Assembly: GCF_019426345.1 (NCBI RefSeq)
Contig: NZ_JAHLLW010000028.1
Coordinates: 1 to 38,434, forward strand
Source of the DNA: Marinomonas lutimaris
Lineage (GTDB): Bacteria > Pseudomonadota > Gammaproteobacteria > Pseudomonadales > Marinomonadaceae
Length of the DNA stretch: 38,434 nt
Reading direction: 5' to 3'
Shown: positions 25,469-33,319 of the stretch, piece after piece
Layout: every line of letters begins with the position of its first letter
How positions within the stretch are numbered: position 1 is the stretch's first letter
Notes under the pieces: generated by a model
Seen by the model: only the letters and a program-made list of their open reading frames with translations
Database searches by the model: none
Told to the model about the DNA's origin: nothing
Translations under genes and position numbers: made by a program

Positions 25469-27802
25469 TTAATCCTTAGAGTCCTGTTCATTAAGGGCAA
25501 CTATCATAGGATCACTTCCCATAGAGTTTGCCCCGAGTGCTTTACTGAATAAATAGCCTTGACCAATATCACAACCAAAGTCTTGCAACATGATAAGCTG
25601 GTGAATATCCGTAATGCCTTCTGCGATCACTTTTAGCCCCAAATCATGACTTAAACTAATGATCGCATGAGTCAAGGCCGCGTGTTTTCTGTCCTCAATA
25701 ATATTACGAATAAAGACCTGATCTATTTTGACATAATGGAATGGCAAATCTTTCAAGTAGCTTAAACTTGAGTAACCTGTACCAAAATCATCAATCGCTA
25801 ACTTCATTCCAAGGCGACTAAGTTGACGCAGCAGCTCAGCACATCTTTCCGCATCTTCAATCAATATAGATTCTGTCACTTCAATTTCTAACAAACCTGG
25901 ATCAATCTTATATTTATCTAACAAAGCTAATAACTTAGGTAAAAAATCGGTTCTTTTAAGTTGAGCAGCAGAACAATTGATAGCAATCGGCGGCACTGTA
26001 ATACCCTGTGCTTGCCATTCTAATATATGACGAAAAGCTTGCTCGAATACCCAGTCCCCTAGAGGTAAAATAATGCCCGTTTGCTCCGCAATAGGAACAA
26101 ACTCAGCAGGCGATACGGCACCAAGCTCTTCATCATTCCAGCGCAACAAGGCCTCCATTCCAACACAACGCTCTGTTGTAAGATCTACTTTAGGCTGGAA
26201 ATTAAGTTCTAGATTGCCGTTCTGCAGTGCCTGACGCAACCGTGTTTCAATACGTACATTGCGAGCAAACTTGCGCCCCATATCGCCATCATAAAAATGA
26301 TAAGTGGCGCGTCCTGCTGTTTTAGCTTGGTATACCGCCATATCCGCATTTTTAATCAAGGTTACAGCATCTTTACCAAACTCGGGATACACAGCGACTC
26401 CAATAGAACAGCCAATATCAAGCGTCAGCCCTTCCACAAAATAGCTCTGACTAATTTTTTGTATTAAATCTTTCGCTAAAACATCTAACGCTGGCATGTT
26501 CTGCTCATGCGACTGAACAAGCAGAACTAAAAAAGCATCTCCACCCAAATAACCTGTAACCGCACCATCAGGCAAAACAGACGTTAGTCGCTTAGACACC
26601 TTTACCAGTAACCTATCTCCCAATTCGTGACCAAAAGCATCATTAATGGTTTTAAAATGGTCCAAATCCAGAATTAGCGTAGCTAACTGTTTATTTTCTT
26701 TTTGGCAGACACTAATCAATTCATTGAGTTCAAGCTGTATTTGATAACGACTTAATAGGCCTGTTAGCTCATCAATCTCAATACGCTTGTTTATAGAATC
26801 AAGCATAGAAAAATACGTTAAAGATAATTTTCGTGAATAAAACGATAAAAATAGTGCCAAAAAGCCAAACACAAACAACGGAGCAATAACTAAAAACCAA
26901 TGTATTCGAGTCACAATATTTTCAGTATAACGAGTATCGATTCGCCATTTACGCCCTGCGATAGAAAGATAACGCGTATCAAAGTTTTCCTCCTCCCATG
27001 ACGAAGGCTCAGCTGAATCAACAAACCAAAGAGGCCTGTCCGATGACACATCAGCAAGTCGATAATAAAGGCCATGATTAACCAAAGAGTTAGCCTCTTT
27101 AAGCAGACTGTCTATACTAAAGTACGCACCGACTATTCCGTGAAAGCCAATGTCATCCGTTAATTTATAAGAACGTGCATCAACAGATAAGTAAATTGAC
27201 TTTCTTAGAATAAAAGTATCAGGAGAAGCTCCTAACTTAGTATCCGAAAAAGGGGTAAACGTTGGTTCAGATAAGATGATAGAAGAAGCGTTACGAGCGC
27301 GAGTAACCGAACTTAGATTTCGATATTGCGAGGATAAAATATCATAACCATAAGTCAGTTTGTCTGGATACCCTAACGCCAAAGGCATGTATTCTGATTT
27401 GTTTTCATCTGGATAAATTTTAAATTTATAGTTGCCTAACAAAATACGTTGCTGCATTTCATATTCGTATTTTTTGCTAGCGGGTACGTATTGAGCAAAA
27501 TATAAACTAATATCTTGAGTGGTAATAATACCTTGGGCAAAACGAGAAAAGTGACTAGCTGATACCTCAGCTTTATTGGACTCAATAAGGGATGCAACAG
27601 AAGACAACTCAGTTATGTATTGCATTAAACTGTCGTTTAGTTTTTCAGCAAAATACTCCCCTACAGCCTTTTGATCACTGTAAACGTGTTTACGCTCTTC
27701 CAAATAAATAGCAAGACTTGTTGCTATCCCACATAAAAAAACAATACAAAAAACAACGTAGTGCATTTTTTCATTTTTCACATGGTTTCTTAAAGAAATC
27801 AT
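25469..27802 (-). CDS. CHASE-GGDEF-EAL membrane protein, probable c-di-GMP phosphodiesterase
   Basis: A 777-residue inner-membrane signalling protein. Two membrane segments (about 15-33 and 302-322) bracket a periplasmic CHASE-type sensor. A GGDEF domain (about 340-505) has the degenerate motif GGDAF (420-424) and so is probably not a cyclase; it may bind GTP as a regulatory domain. The EAL domain (about 520-760) keeps its catalytic set: EAL (550-552), N609, E641, DD (671-672), K692, E728 and Q748. It is therefore predicted to hydrolyse c-di-GMP in response to an external signal. The start at 27802 has no clear ribosome site; the next in-frame ATG is 12 codons later. Confidence 0.93.
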   Translation of the reverse strand: MISLRNHVKNEKMHYVVFCIVFLCGIATSLAIYLEERKHVYSDQKAVGEYFAEKLNDSLMQYITELSSVASLIESNKAEVSASHFSRFAQGIITTQDISLYFAQYVPASKKYEYEMQQRILLGNYKFKIYPDENKSEYMPLALGYPDKLTYGYDILSSQYRNLSSVTRARNASSIILSEPTFTPFSDTKLGASPDTFILRKSIYLSVDARSYKLTDDIGFHGIVGAYFSIDSLLKEANSLVNHGLYYRLADVSSDRPLWFVDSAEPSSWEEENFDTRYLSIAGRKWRIDTRYTENIVTRIHWFLVIAPLFVFGFLALFLSFYSRKLSLTYFSMLDSINKRIEIDELTGLLSRYQIQLELNELISVCQKENKQLATLILDLDHFKTINDAFGHELGDRLLVKVSKRLTSVLPDGAVTGYLGGDAFLVLLVQSHEQNMPALDVLAKDLIQKISQSYFVEGLTLDIGCSIGVAVYPEFGKDAVTLIKNADMAVYQAKTAGRATYHFYDGDMGRKFARNVRIETRLRQALQNGNLELNFQPKVDLTTERCVGMEALLRWNDEELGAVSPAEFVPIAEQTGIILPLGDWVFEQAFRHILEWQAQGITVPPIAINCSAAQLKRTDFLPKLLALLDKYKIDPGLLEIEVTESILIEDAERCAELLRQLSRLGMKLAIDDFGTGYSSLSYLKDLPFHYVKIDQVFIRNIIEDRKHAALTHAIISLSHDLGLKVIAEGITDIHQLIMLQDFGCDIGQGYLFSKALGANSMGSDPMIVALNEQDSKD

Positions 27803-27979
27803 TGTATACCCATCGATGTTTTCCCAACAAAAAGGTCGCTATAAATTGCGGCATCCATTACAACCATTTACTTTACCTAAAAACAATATAAGCGGCACGG
27901 AATAAATGGTTAAGAAAAGTATTTACGGCAATTTTCTGGTATCCTGCGTCTATTATTGACTCAACTAGACAGGCCTTTT

Positions 27980-29362
27980 GTGACCACATTTCAACACGCT
28001 CTAAACAACCTTCTTCCAACTAAGCTAACCACTTTGCTATCTGATATGGGATTCACTACATTCACCCCCATCCAAGAGCAAAGTTTGCCACCTATGATTG
28101 AAGGTAAAGACATCCTTGCGCAGGCACAAACTGGTAGTGGTAAAACTCTCGCTTTTTCAATTGCTCTTTTACTCAAAATCAACCCGCGCTTCTTTGGCGT
28201 TCAAGCTCTGGTAATGTGCCCTACTCGGGAACTAGCAGATCAAGTTTCCAAAGAAATCCGCAAAATTGCACGCTATCAAGACAATATTAAAGTACTGAGT
28301 TTATGTGGCGGCATGCCGTTTGGCCCACAAATAGGCTCGTTGGAACATGGCGCTCATATCGTTGTTGGTACGCCTGGTCGTCTAATGGAACACCTTCGCA
28401 AAGGTACGCTTAAGCTCAATGCGCTAAACACTCTAGTGCTAGATGAAGCTGACCGCATGCTAGACATGGGCTTCGTCGATAGCATCCGTGAAGTGGTTGA
28501 CCTAACGCCAAGCAACCGCCAAACATTACTCTTTTCCGCTACCTATGGGGACGGTATTGAAGCAATCAGTACAGAATTCCAGAACAAACCGGTTAGCATC
28601 AAGGTAGAAGCGCAAGAAGACCTTAAACCAAATATAGAACAGTTTTTTGTGCGCAGCGAAAATAAAGACAAATGCGAAACATTACTGGCGACCTTACAAC
28701 ATTTTGAACCTCGTCAAGCAATTGTCTTTTGCAACACGAAGGCTGAATCACAAGTGGTTGCCGACTGGTTAGCTGAGCACAAAGTTGCCGCTCAAGCTAT
28801 TCATGGCGATCTGGAGCAAAGACAGCGTGATCAAGTTCTAGTGCGTTTCAGCAATCAAAGTAGCTGCGTGCTAGTGGCTACAGATGTCGCTGCTCGTGGT
28901 ATTGATGTAAAAGAAATTGACCTTGTTGTTAACTATGACACCACCCGTGACACAGATGTTCATACACATCGTATTGGCCGAACGGGTCGTGCTGGTGCCG
29001 CAGGTATTGCTGTTAACCTTGTTACGTCAAAAGATGATTACAAAGTTCGTGATATTGAAACGCGCTTTAACACCACTGCGAATTTCATTGAACTTGGAGA
29101 AATTGACCTCCACTACCGCTTGATCCCACAAAAGACCACTATCTCTTTTGATGCTGGCCGCAAAAACAAGCTTCGCCCAGGTGATATCCTTGGCGCACTC
29201 ACTGCGGGTCTAGGATTGGACAAATCACAAGTCGGTAAGATCGATATTTTTGATTTTCATGCTTACGTATCTGTCGACAACGAAGTGGCCAAAACCGTTG
29301 TTAAAGAGTTTGAAAACAAAAAAATTAAAGGTAAAAATATTCGAGCGCGCATTTTACGATGA
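27980..29362 (+). CDS. dbpA: ATP-dependent RNA helicase DbpA
   Basis: DbpA is a DEAD-box helicase that recognises hairpin 92 of 23S rRNA during large-subunit assembly. Motifs are Walker A AQTGSGKT (49-56), PTREL, TPGR, DEAD (155-158), SAT (186-188), VATDVAARGID and HRIGRTGR. The C-terminal 70 or so residues form the rRNA-binding RRM-like domain, with RPGDILGALT, KIDIFDFHAYVSV and KIKGKNIRARIL matching E. coli DbpA. I chose GTG at 27980-27982 (460 residues; E. coli 457), six bases after AGG; a TTG at 27956 has no ribosome site. Its stop overlaps the VanZ-like ATG by four bases. Confidence 0.95.
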   Translation: MTTFQHALNNLLPTKLTTLLSDMGFTTFTPIQEQSLPPMIEGKDILAQAQTGSGKTLAFSIALLLKINPRFFGVQALVMCPTRELADQVSKEIRKIARYQDNIKVLSLCGGMPFGPQIGSLEHGAHIVVGTPGRLMEHLRKGTLKLNALNTLVLDEADRMLDMGFVDSIREVVDLTPSNRQTLLFSATYGDGIEAISTEFQNKPVSIKVEAQEDLKPNIEQFFVRSENKDKCETLLATLQHFEPRQAIVFCNTKAESQVVADWLAEHKVAAQAIHGDLEQRQRDQVLVRFSNQSSCVLVATDVAARGIDVKEIDLVVNYDTTRDTDVHTHRIGRTGRAGAAGIAVNLVTSKDDYKVRDIETRFNTTANFIELGEIDLHYRLIPQKTTISFDAGRKNKLRPGDILGALTAGLGLDKSQVGKIDIFDFHAYVSVDNEVAKTVVKEFENKKIKGKNIRARILR

Positions 29363-29721
29363 TCTATAGGTTCACTTCTCCGGCAGCGCAAGCTGTCGGT
29401 TTCGTTTTAGGCGCTCTCATCATATGTCTAGCCACATTAACGCCTGCCGACATCCTTCCAGCAGTACCCGGCACAGATAAAACACATCATGTCATTGGAT
29501 TTGCTGGCTGGTCCTTGCTATGTGCTTTTGGCCCGCTCAAACGCTTTCTCTTGCTGTCTTTAGTTATCATACTGTTAGGTGGTGCCATTGAACTGATCCA
29601 GCCTTACGTAAACCGTTATGCGGAATGGTTAGATTTCTATGCTGATGCTTTCGGCGTTATTTTGGTGATACTAGCAAGGCTAATAATTGGACTATTTCTT
29701 AAATCAAAATATAAGGTTTAA
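29359..29721 (+). CDS. VanZ-like membrane protein
   Basis: A 120-residue inner-membrane protein with four hydrophobic segments (about 10-26, 45-57, 62-80 and 93-112). The family pattern is present: DKTHHVIGFAGWSLL (40-54), ELIQPYV (77-83) and EWLDFYADAFG (88-98). VanZ-like proteins have no agreed biochemical role; the name comes from teicoplanin resistance, which should not be assumed here. It overlaps dbpA (ATGA), so translation is likely coupled. Confidence 0.85.
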   Translation: MIYRFTSPAAQAVGFVLGALIICLATLTPADILPAVPGTDKTHHVIGFAGWSLLCAFGPLKRFLLLSLVIILLGGAIELIQPYVNRYAEWLDFYADAFGVILVILARLIIGLFLKSKYKV

Positions 29722-29810
29722 TGAAAGTGCGAAAAAGACCTGATAAAGTATAACCACTCGGTCAAAATTTTATATTTCAACTCATTTTAGAAGACACCCA
29801 CGAGAAACAT

Positions 29811-31112
29811 ATGAGCCATTTGAAAGCGTGGCGCTCCGCCATTGTTCACTGCATCGCAGACCCTAAAGACGTCGGCATAGATGCTGCTTACGAATATTTT
29901 GAAGATGGCTTATTAGTCATTCAAGACGATAAAATTTACGCCCTTGGTAACGCAGTCGATCTACTACCAACACTACCAGATAACACCCTAATTGAGCATC
30001 ACCCTGATACCATTATCACACCTGGCTTTATCGATACTCACATCCATTACCCACAAACCGACATGATCGGCTCATATGGCGAACAATTGCTAACCTGGTT
30101 GAACACTTACACCTTCCCAGAAGAAGGTAAGTTTAGCGACAAAGCTCATGCTCGCAATGTAGCAGACCGCTTCCTTAAAGAACTTTTACGCAACGGCACA
30201 ACCACCGCACTGGTATTCGGAACGGTACACAAGGTGTCTGTTGAAGCTTTTTTTGAGGCCAGCGAAGTCCATAATTTGCGTATGATTTGCGGTAAGGTGA
30301 TGATGGATCGCAACGCGCCAGATTACCTCACAGATACGCCAGAGAGCAGCTATCAGGAAAGCAAAGAACTGATCGACACTTGGCACAACAAAGGTCGCTT
30401 ACATTACGCCATCACACCTCGTTTCGCACCAACCAGCTCTGATGAGCAGCTTCATTTAGCAGGCAAATTGCTGAGTGAGTATAAAGATGTCTATCTTCAT
30501 ACTCACCTGTCAGAAAATAAAGACGAATGCGCTTGGGTAAAAGAGCTTTTTCCAGAAAGCACAAACTACTTGGACGTTTATGACCAACATAAACTGTTAA
30601 GTGAACGTTCCGTTTTTGCCCATGGCATCCATCTATGTGACAGTGAATACCATAGACTGCACGAAACAGGCTCGGCTATTTCTTTCTGCCCAACCTCTAA
30701 CCTTTTTATCGGTAGCGGTTTATTCAAACTCAATAAAGCAGAAGAACATAAGGTCAACGTAGGTCTTGGCACTGACGTAGGCGGCGGTACTAGCTTCTCT
30801 ATGCTGCAAACCATGAACGAAGCCTACAAGGTCATCCAGTTACAAAATGAAAACCTGAATCCAATTAAATCTCTGTATTTGTCTACTTTAGGCGGCGCTA
30901 GAGCACTTCGCCTAGAAGATAAAATTGGTAATTTAGCGGTAGGCAGTGAAGCAGACTTTGTTATCCTTGATAAAAAAGGCACTCCGTTACTTGAGTCACG
31001 TTTAGCACTATCCAAAAACATCGAAGAAAGCTTATTCGTCTTCATGACCATTGGTGACGACCGCGCAATTCAAGCAACCTACTCCGCAGGCAAATGCGTT
31101 CACCAACGATAA
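29811..31112 (+). CDS. guaD: Guanine deaminase
   Basis: GuaD deaminates guanine to xanthine in purine salvage or catabolism. The 433-residue amidohydrolase has the zinc motif HxH in DTHIHYPQ (H77, H79), then HTHLSE (230-235), FAHGIHL and GLGTDVGGGTSFSML with D322, and the PGFIDTH entry. The length matches E. coli GuaD (439). A GAGAAACAT stretch precedes the ATG. A strong terminator follows. Confidence 0.94.
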   Translation: MSHLKAWRSAIVHCIADPKDVGIDAAYEYFEDGLLVIQDDKIYALGNAVDLLPTLPDNTLIEHHPDTIITPGFIDTHIHYPQTDMIGSYGEQLLTWLNTYTFPEEGKFSDKAHARNVADRFLKELLRNGTTTALVFGTVHKVSVEAFFEASEVHNLRMICGKVMMDRNAPDYLTDTPESSYQESKELIDTWHNKGRLHYAITPRFAPTSSDEQLHLAGKLLSEYKDVYLHTHLSENKDECAWVKELFPESTNYLDVYDQHKLLSERSVFAHGIHLCDSEYHRLHETGSAISFCPTSNLFIGSGLFKLNKAEEHKVNVGLGTDVGGGTSFSMLQTMNEAYKVIQLQNENLNPIKSLYLSTLGGARALRLEDKIGNLAVGSEADFVILDKKGTPLLESRLALSKNIEESLFVFMTIGDDRAIQATYSAGKCVHQR

Positions 31113-31140
31113 AGCCGAAGCTCGCCTAGCAAAAAACCAA

Positions 31141-31180
31141 AACGGCCACTTTACTAGTCTGTAAAAGTGGCCGTTTTTTT
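31141..31180 (+). terminator. Intrinsic terminator after guaD
   Basis: A 12-base perfect stem (AACGGCCACTTT at 31141-31152 with 31164-31175) closes an 11-base loop and runs into seven T (31174-31180). It lies 28 bases past the guaD stop. Confidence 0.93.
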
Positions 31181-31234
31181 ATATAATCACTGCAATTGTT
31201 TTTCTATTTAGCACAAATATTGAGCACAAACATT

Positions 31235-31423
31235 ATGCACTCTCTTGCCACCGTCGCCTTAGGCGCTTTCGCTATTATTTTCTTCTGCGCCGCGTTAATT
31301 GTTGGTCTCATTATTCTTAAAAAATACAAAGCCGAACAAATACGACTTAGCCATCTCACTAAAACAACATCATCCACAAAAAAGCCAGCAGAAGGCAATT
31401 CAAAGCATCAAGCTAAGCCTTGA
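31235..31423 (+). CDS. Small single-helix membrane protein of unknown function
   Basis: A 62-residue protein with one hydrophobic helix (about 5-28, ALGAFAIIFFCAALIVGLII) and a basic Lys/Thr/Ser-rich tail. I recognise no family. The ATG at 31235-31237 is preferred over a TTG 13 codons upstream because it places the helix near the N-terminus, although the ribosome site is weak. It lies 26 bases before the FMN reductase gene and after the guaD terminator, so the two may form a transcript. Confidence 0.55.
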   Translation: MHSLATVALGAFAIIFFCAALIVGLIILKKYKAEQIRLSHLTKTTSSTKKPAEGNSKHQAKP

Positions 31424-31449
31424 AACATTTTCCCCCTTAAGGATTCATC

Positions 31450-31989
31450 ATGAAAATTTTATTATTGTCCGGTAGTTTTTCTAATAAAAGCAAAAGCTTA
31501 GCTATCTTAAATACGATTGAAGCCTTGCTGACTAATCACAGCACAGAAACACCAAGACTAGATACTCTGCCATTTTACAACGACGATTTAAATGCAGATA
31601 AACCAGCGGATGTACAAGCTTTTATCGACAGTGTAGACCAAGCAGACGGTATTATTTTATGTACTCCAGAGTACAACCACAGTGTGCCAGCCGTGTTAAA
31701 GAATGCTTTAGATTGGGCATCTCGACCTGCATTTAACTCGCCACTAAAAAATAAACCAGTGACTATTATCACTCAAGCAGACAGTCCTGTTGGCGGCGCT
31801 AGAGCACAAGCTCATCTTAAACTAATCATGGATGCCATATTGTCAGATATTCATATTTGCCATGAAATGATGTTAACGCCAATCAGTAAATTAGTTTCTG
31901 ATGGTAAAGTAACAGATGAAACCGCACTACGCAGATTAGAACGCCATACGAAAGATTTCTTAAACCTAATTGAGTCTCGTAAAGCTTAA
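31450..31989 (+). CDS. NADPH-dependent FMN reductase family protein
   Basis: A 179-residue flavodoxin-fold reductase. It has the flavin phosphate loop SGSFSNKSKS (7-16) and the family signature PEYNHSVPAVLKNALDW (73-89), followed by PVGGARAQ. Relatives include quinone, chromate and azo reductases; which substrate it uses cannot be said. A clear AAGGA ribosome site lies six bases before the ATG. It is convergent with the unknown gene at 31999. Confidence 0.9.
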   Translation: MKILLLSGSFSNKSKSLAILNTIEALLTNHSTETPRLDTLPFYNDDLNADKPADVQAFIDSVDQADGIILCTPEYNHSVPAVLKNALDWASRPAFNSPLKNKPVTIITQADSPVGGARAQAHLKLIMDAILSDIHICHEMMLTPISKLVSDGKVTDETALRRLERHTKDFLNLIESRKA

Positions 31990-31998
31990 GCACCTAGC

Positions 31999-32502
31999 TC
32001 AAGGGTAAAGGCGGACGATCCCGCTTTTACCCTCTATATCTCCTAAAATCCACACCTTCTCAAACGCATGAGGAACAGGCATGGTAATAAGATGCTCAAG
32101 GGCTTTAATATCAGCTTGACTCCAGGCTGGATGAGTATTTCGAATCACCAGCCACACTCTTTTTGAATCGTATTGCTTACCCGATTTGTTTTCTAAAATC
32201 TTATTCAAAGACCTTAACAATCGCTCATCTGCAGGTTCATCTTTTAGGGATTGCAACGTCGCACGAGTTTTATCAGTCAAATCTCGCCCTAAAATCGCCA
32301 TAGCCTCTTCTTCCGAACCATAGAGATGGGCAATTTCTAAATCAAGGCGTTCACCTTCTAGCATACATGACACATCAGGTCGAATGGGATCATTGTGCCA
32401 AATATGGCGAATGGGCTTTCCCGTATTGCGCTCATAGCAACGCATAAACAACTTAGCGGCTTCATGCTCAAGGGCAATTTTTTCTTGTTCACTACGGTGC
32501 AT
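31999..32502 (-). CDS. Protein of unknown function, last gene of the export operon
   Basis: I do not recognise a family. It is a 167-residue soluble protein. RPDVSCMLEGERLDLEIAHL (41-60) has the spacing of a PD-(D/E)xK nuclease core (P42-D43 and E56-I-A58), but the expected lysine is absent, so a nuclease fold is only a guess. I chose the ATG at 32500-32502, which has GAGG eight bases upstream; an in-frame TTG at 32508 is too close to that site. It overlaps the upstream gene by 11 bases, so coupling is likely. It ends in a hairpin shared with the convergent reductase gene. Confidence 0.7.
   Translation of the reverse strand: MHRSEQEKIALEHEAAKLFMRCYERNTGKPIRHIWHNDPIRPDVSCMLEGERLDLEIAHLYGSEEEAMAILGRDLTDKTRATLQSLKDEPADERLLRSLNKILENKSGKQYDSKRVWLVIRNTHPAWSQADIKALEHLITMPVPHAFEKVWILGDIEGKSGIVRLYP
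32003..32032. terminator. Hairpin between convergent genes, inside a coding 3' end
   Basis: A 12-base stem with one G-U pair (32003-32014 with 32021-32032) closes an ACGATC loop. It covers the last codons of the minus-strand gene and lies 14 bases past the FMN reductase stop. There is no T-run on either side, so intrinsic termination is uncertain. Confidence 0.45.
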
Positions 32503-33304
32503 AATCAACGCCTCTTGGCAGCATCAGATAAGCCCTCACCACACGATCACGCACATCCGACCCAATATAGTACTGGCGCTCTCTATATTGTTGACAGTAG
32601 GTTTCACCATCGCCTTGCTCATGTAAAAAACCATTATGAGCAAGGTCCTGCAACACCGTCTGCCATCGCTGCAGCAAGGGTGCTGAAGGAGGTGGCAATG
32701 TAGATAAAATACGTTGTGCAGCGACGAACTCACTCGCCATCGTCATCGCCAACATATCGTCGTTGGCTTCACCCAGCCAACTCACACCATCTTTTCGCAC
32801 ATACAGCATAGGCAAAAAAGGAGCTAAAGCCGGACAGACATCGTTACGATATATCTCAACTCCCCAATAAATCCGAGCCACGCTAGCAAACTGTTCAAAA
32901 CTTGATATAGGAGAAAACCCCGACTCTTCTAATGGCAAGACTTCCACTCTAGGCTTATTAGGATTCACCGTATCGTTTGAAACATCTAAATACCAGTCAC
33001 CAAGCGTCATGGCATTTTGAAAATAAACACCTCGTAACTCGCCCCATATTTTTTTTAATACAGCCCCCTTTTCAAGCGCATCACGAATTAGCGTAATACC
33101 GTCACTGGTTGGTTGCTGAAGCTGAGTTTGTAATTCAGTAAATACGGCATCACGAATTTCTTTACAACGCCCTAAAGGATAGGTTTTATTTAAAAATTTG
33201 GGATATCTGGGCACTAATTCCAAGTCTACTTGCAAACGCAAATAAGCCAAGTCCTTAACAATCGCTTCGATCTGCTTTTCATCCCATTGAATGGAGTCTA
33301 TCAC
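32492..33304 (-). CDS. Protein of unknown function in the export operon
   Basis: No family recognised. The 270-residue protein has no signal peptide or membrane segment, so it is probably cytoplasmic. Visible features are a conserved-looking centre at about 84-122 (KKIWGELRGVYFQ, then LGDWYLDVSNDTVNPNK) and aromatic/proline-rich stretches. The start is GTG at 33302-33304, with GAGG nine bases upstream. It lies 15 bases after the M50 fusion stop and overlaps the next gene by 11 bases. Its position suggests a dedicated role in maturing or handling the exported protein. Confidence 0.72.
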   Translation of the reverse strand: MIDSIQWDEKQIEAIVKDLAYLRLQVDLELVPRYPKFLNKTYPLGRCKEIRDAVFTELQTQLQQPTSDGITLIRDALEKGAVLKKIWGELRGVYFQNAMTLGDWYLDVSNDTVNPNKPRVEVLPLEESGFSPISSFEQFASVARIYWGVEIYRNDVCPALAPFLPMLYVRKDGVSWLGEANDDMLAMTMASEFVAAQRILSTLPPPSAPLLQRWQTVLQDLAHNGFLHEQGDGETYCQQYRERQYYIGSDVRDRVVRAYLMLPRGVDYAP

Positions 33305-33319
33305 TTACTTCGTCCTCTA

